Source: Pseudomonas sp. TH15 (GTDB lineage: Bacteria > Pseudomonadota > Gammaproteobacteria > Pseudomonadales > Pseudomonadaceae). From it: 64,000 nucleotides of DNA. The translations under genes were made by a program, and so were the position numbers. This document shows positions 60,762 to 64,000 of this stretch, piece after piece. The stretch covers positions 3,462,001-3,526,000 of the forward strand of contig NZ_JAEKEL010000001.1 in assembly GCF_016651105.1 (NCBI RefSeq). Reading direction: 5' to 3'. The notes below the pieces were generated by a model. The model was not told the origin of the DNA. It was given only the letters and a program-made list of their open reading frames with translations, and did not search any database. Position 1 is the first letter of the stretch. The number at the start of each line of letters is the position of its first letter.

Positions 60762-62930
60762 ATGAACAGCTTCAGTCCTGTTTCACGCCGTGGTTTTCTC
60801 AAGGGCAGTGCGGTGCTTGGCGGTGGGTTGGTGGTGGCGTTTGTCATTCCCGGCGGCCATCGTTTTGCTTTGGGCGCCGAGGATCAAGGCAATGTCTTCG
60901 CGCCGAATGCCTTCCTGCGAATCGCCAATGACAACAGCGTCACCATCCTGCTCGGCCATTCGGAAATGGGCCAGGGCATCTGGACCGGCCTGACCATGCT
61001 GATCGCCGAAGAGCTGGACGCCGACTGGTCGAAGATCCGCGTCGAACATTCACCCGCCTCGGCCAAGGATTATGGTCTGGCCGGGTTTGGCGGCATGCAG
61101 ATCACTGGCGGGTCTACTTCGACCTGGATGGAGTTCGACCGCTATCGTCAGGCCGGCGCCGCCGCGCGCCTGATGTTGATCGACGCCGCCGCCAAGCGCT
61201 TCAACGTCGCGCCGTCCGAGATTCGCACCGAACCGGGCGTGGTCATCGCTGGCGACAAACGCGCGACCTACGGTGAACTGGCGGATGACGCCGGCAAGCT
61301 GCCTGTGCCGGACCCGGCCTCGATCAAGTTCAAGGACGCCAAGGACTGGAAGATCATCGGCAAACCGACCAAACGGCTCGACACCCCGGAGAAAATCACC
61401 GGTCGGGCCAAGTTCGGCATGGACGTGCAATTTGAAGGGCTGATGACCGCCATGGTCGCGCGCCCGCCGGTGTTTGGCGGCAGCGTCAAATCCTTCGAAG
61501 GCGCCGAGGCCCTGGCGGTGCCGGGGGTGCACAAAGTGGTGCAGGTGCCCACGGGCGTGGCGGTGATTGCCGATCACTACTGGGCGGCGAAACTGGGCCG
61601 CGATGCGCTGAACATCGACTGGGACCTGGGCCCGAACACCGGCCTCGACAGCGTGAAACTGCTGGAAAGCTTCCGCCAACTCGCCGCTACCCCCGGCATG
61701 CCAGCTAGTCAGGCTGGCGATGCAGCCGCCACATTGGGCAAAGCAGCAAAAACCATCGACGTTGAATACAGCGTGCCGTACCTGGCCCATGCACCAATGG
61801 AACCGCTCAACTGCACGGTGAAAATCACTGCGGACAAATGCGAAATCTGGACCGGCACCCAGTTCCAGACCCTCGATCAAATGATCGCGGGCAAGATCAC
61901 CGGGCTTAAACCCGAACAGGTGGAAATCCACACCGAATTCCTCGGCGGCGGTTTTGGCCGTCGGGCCAACCCGACCTCGGATTTTGTCAGTGAAGCGGTG
62001 CAAGTCGCGAAGGCCGCCGGTATGCCGGTGAAAACCGTCTGGTCCCGGGAAGACGACATTCGTGGCGGCTATTACCGCTCGATGTTCCTGCATCAGGCGC
62101 GTATTGGTCTGGATGCGGCCGGTATGCCGCTGGCCTGGAAGCATGTGATGGTCGGGCAGTCGATCATGGACGGCACGGCGTTTGCGGCGACGATGGTCAA
62201 GGACGGCGTCGACAAAACTTCGGTAGAAGGTGTGGCCGACAGCCCTTACCTTGAAGGCATGGCCAATCATCTGGTGGAGCTGCATTCACCGAAAACCGGC
62301 ATCAACGTGCTGTGGCTGCGTTCGGTTGGGCACAGCCACAACGCCTTTGTCATGGAATCGCTGATCGACGAACTGGCCACGGCCGCCGGCAAAGACCCGG
62401 TGGAATACCGCCGAACCTTGCTCAAGGACCATCCACGGCATCTGGGCGTACTGAACCTGGCCGTGGAAAAAGCTAACTGGAACGCGCCGCTGCCGGACGG
62501 TCACGCCTTGGGTGTTGCGGTGCACGAATCGTTCGGGAGCTTCGTTGCGCATGTCGCCGAAGTGTCCCAGGACAATCTGAAGATCCGCGTGCATCGGGTG
62601 GTGTGCGCGGTGGACTGCGGCATCGCGGTCAACCCCGAAAGCATCGCTGCGCAAATGGAATCTTGCGTTACCTTCGGCCTGGGGTTTGCGCTGCACAGCA
62701 AAGTGACGTTCAAGGACGGCCAGGTGGTGCAGTCCAATTACCACGATTATCAGGTGCTGCGGCTCAACGAAATGCCGGTGGTGGAGGTGCACATCGTGCC
62801 CAGTACCGACAAACCAGGCGGTATCGGCGAGGCCGGTGTGCCGCCCATGGCGCCAGCGGTGGCCAACGCAGTGTTTGCCCTGACCGGGCAACGCCTGCGG
62901 GAACTGCCGTTGCAACTGTCGGGGGTGTGA
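60762..62930 (+). CDS. iorB: molybdopterin-binding large subunit (IorB-like)
   Basis: This is a 722-residue catalytic subunit of the xanthine oxidase superfamily. A twin-arginine signal (SRRGFLKGSAVLGGGLVVAF) at the N-terminus suggests periplasmic export with cofactor in place. Later blocks are typical: GHSEMGQGIWTGL, AHAPMEPLNC, LGGGFGRRANPTSD and GGIGEAGVPPMAPAVANA. The ATG at 60762 excludes a long upstream shadow frame. IorA would be co-exported. The true substrate is not known; relatives oxidise N-heterocycles or aldehydes. Confidence 0.92.
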   Translation: MNSFSPVSRRGFLKGSAVLGGGLVVAFVIPGGHRFALGAEDQGNVFAPNAFLRIANDNSVTILLGHSEMGQGIWTGLTMLIAEELDADWSKIRVEHSPASAKDYGLAGFGGMQITGGSTSTWMEFDRYRQAGAAARLMLIDAAAKRFNVAPSEIRTEPGVVIAGDKRATYGELADDAGKLPVPDPASIKFKDAKDWKIIGKPTKRLDTPEKITGRAKFGMDVQFEGLMTAMVARPPVFGGSVKSFEGAEALAVPGVHKVVQVPTGVAVIADHYWAAKLGRDALNIDWDLGPNTGLDSVKLLESFRQLAATPGMPASQAGDAAATLGKAAKTIDVEYSVPYLAHAPMEPLNCTVKITADKCEIWTGTQFQTLDQMIAGKITGLKPEQVEIHTEFLGGGFGRRANPTSDFVSEAVQVAKAAGMPVKTVWSREDDIRGGYYRSMFLHQARIGLDAAGMPLAWKHVMVGQSIMDGTAFAATMVKDGVDKTSVEGVADSPYLEGMANHLVELHSPKTGINVLWLRSVGHSHNAFVMESLIDELATAAGKDPVEYRRTLLKDHPRHLGVLNLAVEKANWNAPLPDGHALGVAVHESFGSFVAHVAEVSQDNLKIRVHRVVCAVDCGIAVNPESIAAQMESCVTFGLGFALHSKVTFKDGQVVQSNYHDYQVLRLNEMPVVEVHIVPSTDKPGGIGEAGVPPMAPAVANAVFALTGQRLRELPLQLSGV

Positions 62931-62931
62931 G

Positions 62932-63510
62932 ATGAAACGACATTTGATACTGGGCGCCGTGGTGCTGATCGGACTGGGCGGCTACGCCTCGGAGCTGTTC
63001 GCCGACGATCAGGCTGCGTTGAAAGCCTTCGGGACGGTGCAGAAGGTTTTCCAGAGCCCGCGCTGCCAGAACTGCCACATCCCAGGCGATTCACCGTTGC
63101 AGTTCGACGCCGGCATCCCGCACGCGATGAACGTAGTGCGCGGCATGGACGGCAAGGGCTCCGCCGGTTTGCCCTGCGCCACCTGCCATGCCGAAAACAA
63201 CCCGCCGGCCAGTTTCGGCCCCCACGCACCGCCAGGCGCGCCGCACTGGAGCCTGCCGTCCGCGGCGCACAAAATGGCCTGGATCGGCCTGCCGCCAGAC
63301 AAACTCTGCGCATTGATCAAGGATCGCTCCAGCAATGGCGACCGTGATTTCGCCGCGCTGATCAAACACGTCAGCGACGACAAACTGGTGCTCTGGGGCT
63401 GGAATCCGGGTGGCAATCGGGCGCCGGTGCCGGTGCCTCACGACATTTTCGTTACCCAGTTCAAGCTCTGGGCGGACGCCGGAGGGCCGTGCCCGGTAGC
63501 GGGCATCTGA
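62932..63510 (+). CDS. diheme c-type cytochrome, electron acceptor for IorAB
   Basis: This is a 192-residue exported protein with a short N-terminal signal (MKRHLILGAVVLIGLGGYAS). Two heme-binding motifs are CQNCH (45-49) and CATCH (82-86). It starts one base after the iorB stop, so it is coupled and probably carries electrons from the molybdenum hydroxylase to the respiratory chain. Other aldehyde or isoquinoline oxidoreductase operons also end with a cytochrome. Confidence 0.88.
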   Translation: MKRHLILGAVVLIGLGGYASELFADDQAALKAFGTVQKVFQSPRCQNCHIPGDSPLQFDAGIPHAMNVVRGMDGKGSAGLPCATCHAENNPPASFGPHAPPGAPHWSLPSAAHKMAWIGLPPDKLCALIKDRSSNGDRDFAALIKHVSDDKLVLWGWNPGGNRAPVPVPHDIFVTQFKLWADAGGPCPVAGI

Positions 63511-63572
63511 AGAGGTGAGCCTTCGGTGATTTGCGCTACGCTGAAAGGCATTGATGCCAATGGAGTGTGCTA

Positions 63573-64000
63573 ATGCTGGTTCCAGGAAAACCCGCCAATG
63601 AAGCTGCGCGAATTCAAGTGCTGCAGGGCCTCGACCTTCTCGATTCGGCGCCGGAAGAGCGCTTCGACCGACTGACTCGGCTGGCCAGGCGCCTGTTCAA
63701 TGTGCCAATTGCACTGGTCACGCTGGTCGACAGTAACCGGCAGTGGTTCAAGTCCTGCGTGGGGCTGGATGCCACTGAAACCCCGCGAGATGTTTCCTTC
63801 TGCGGTCACGCGATACTGCAGAACGACCTTCTGCTGGTGCCCGACGCCAGGGAGGATGTGCGCTTTCATGACAATCCGCTGGTGACGGGCGAACCGAATA
63901 TTCGCTTCTACGCCGGTTATCCGCTGACGGTGCCCAACGGCAACAAAATGGGCACGTTGTGCCTGATCGACACCAAGCCCCGCGATCTCGATGAAGAAGA
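63573..64000 (+). CDS. GAF-domain protein, start only (cut by window edge)
   Basis: The first 142 residues are present. A GAF domain covers about residues 25-142 (RLTRLARRLFNVPIALVTLVD, FCGHAILQND, FYAGYPLTVPNGNKMGTLCLID), a form often found at the front of diguanylate cyclases or histidine kinases. GGAG precedes ATG 63573. The output domain lies beyond the window. Confidence 0.85.
   Translation, partial: MLVPGKPANEAARIQVLQGLDLLDSAPEERFDRLTRLARRLFNVPIALVTLVDSNRQWFKSCVGLDATETPRDVSFCGHAILQNDLLLVPDAREDVRFHDNPLVTGEPNIRFYAGYPLTVPNGNKMGTLCLIDTKPRDLDEE

Overview
The window is a GC-rich chromosomal stretch typical of the Pseudomonas fluorescens group. The main clues are a Pau/Puu-type polyamine catabolism cluster, an AcnB aconitase with a GTG start, a PpyR-like membrane protein, a heme oxygenase-bacteriophytochrome pair, FpvA-like receptors, and at least six families of short palindromic (REP-like) repeats in almost every gap. 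I saw no rRNA, tRNA, CRISPR array, integrase or insertion sequence.

Layout. Positions 1-1.2 kb hold a small conserved ORF and the RNA ligase-like phosphodiesterase thpR. Positions 1.2-19.2 kb are mostly a polyamine island: a spermidine/putrescine ABC transporter (potG-potH-potI-potF, minus strand), the gamma-glutamylated polyamine pathway (puuD, puuA, puuC, puuB, regulator puuR) and, after a set of small or decayed genes and a DeoR regulator, a second puuB/puuA pair on the minus strand. The first puuB carries an in-frame TAA at codon 16, so the second copy may matter. Positions 19.8-22.7 kb hold a LysR regulator and moaB-moeA; molybdopterin enzymes recur at 60-63 kb. Positions 23.3-30.9 kb hold acnB, a DUF1289 protein, a universal stress protein, miaE and an OmpR/EnvZ-type two-component pair.

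Positions 31.4-45.5 kb contain a TonB-dependent siderophore receptor, a GFA-family protein, a LysR-agmatine deiminase-polyamine binding protein group, DNA alkylation repair genes (AlkA-like glycosylase and Ada), two LysE-type exporters, and bphO-bphP. Positions 45.6-49.3 kb hold the most unusual locus: a very large toxin-like protein, about 1228 residues after frame correction, with a C-terminal Fic-like domain. It is split by a one-base frameshift, and the motif histidine is replaced by glutamine. Positions 49.5-55.2 kb hold an AraC regulator, a VOC-family protein and an iron-responsive FecI/FecR/receptor set. Positions 55.5-64 kb hold PpyR, an exact 136-bp tandem palindrome array with eight copies, a methyltransferase, a YafO-like toxin with a 48-residue putative antitoxin, a second GFA protein, an alpha/beta hydrolase, an IorA/IorB/cytochrome c oxidoreductase operon and the start of a GAF-domain protein cut by the window edge.

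How genes work together. The transporter imports putrescine/spermidine. PuuA adds glutamate, PuuB oxidises, PuuC dehydrogenates and PuuD hydrolyses, giving GABA or related products, under PuuR control. Agmatine deiminase feeds N-carbamoylputrescine towards the same pool. The FecI-FecR-receptor trio is a cell-surface signalling module for a siderophore. IorA/IorB plus the diheme cytochrome form a periplasm-linked molybdenum hydroxylase. The repeat arrays, nonsense and frameshift mutations and gene remnants mark places of active sequence turnover. All functional assignments rest on motif recognition by eye; no database search was run.
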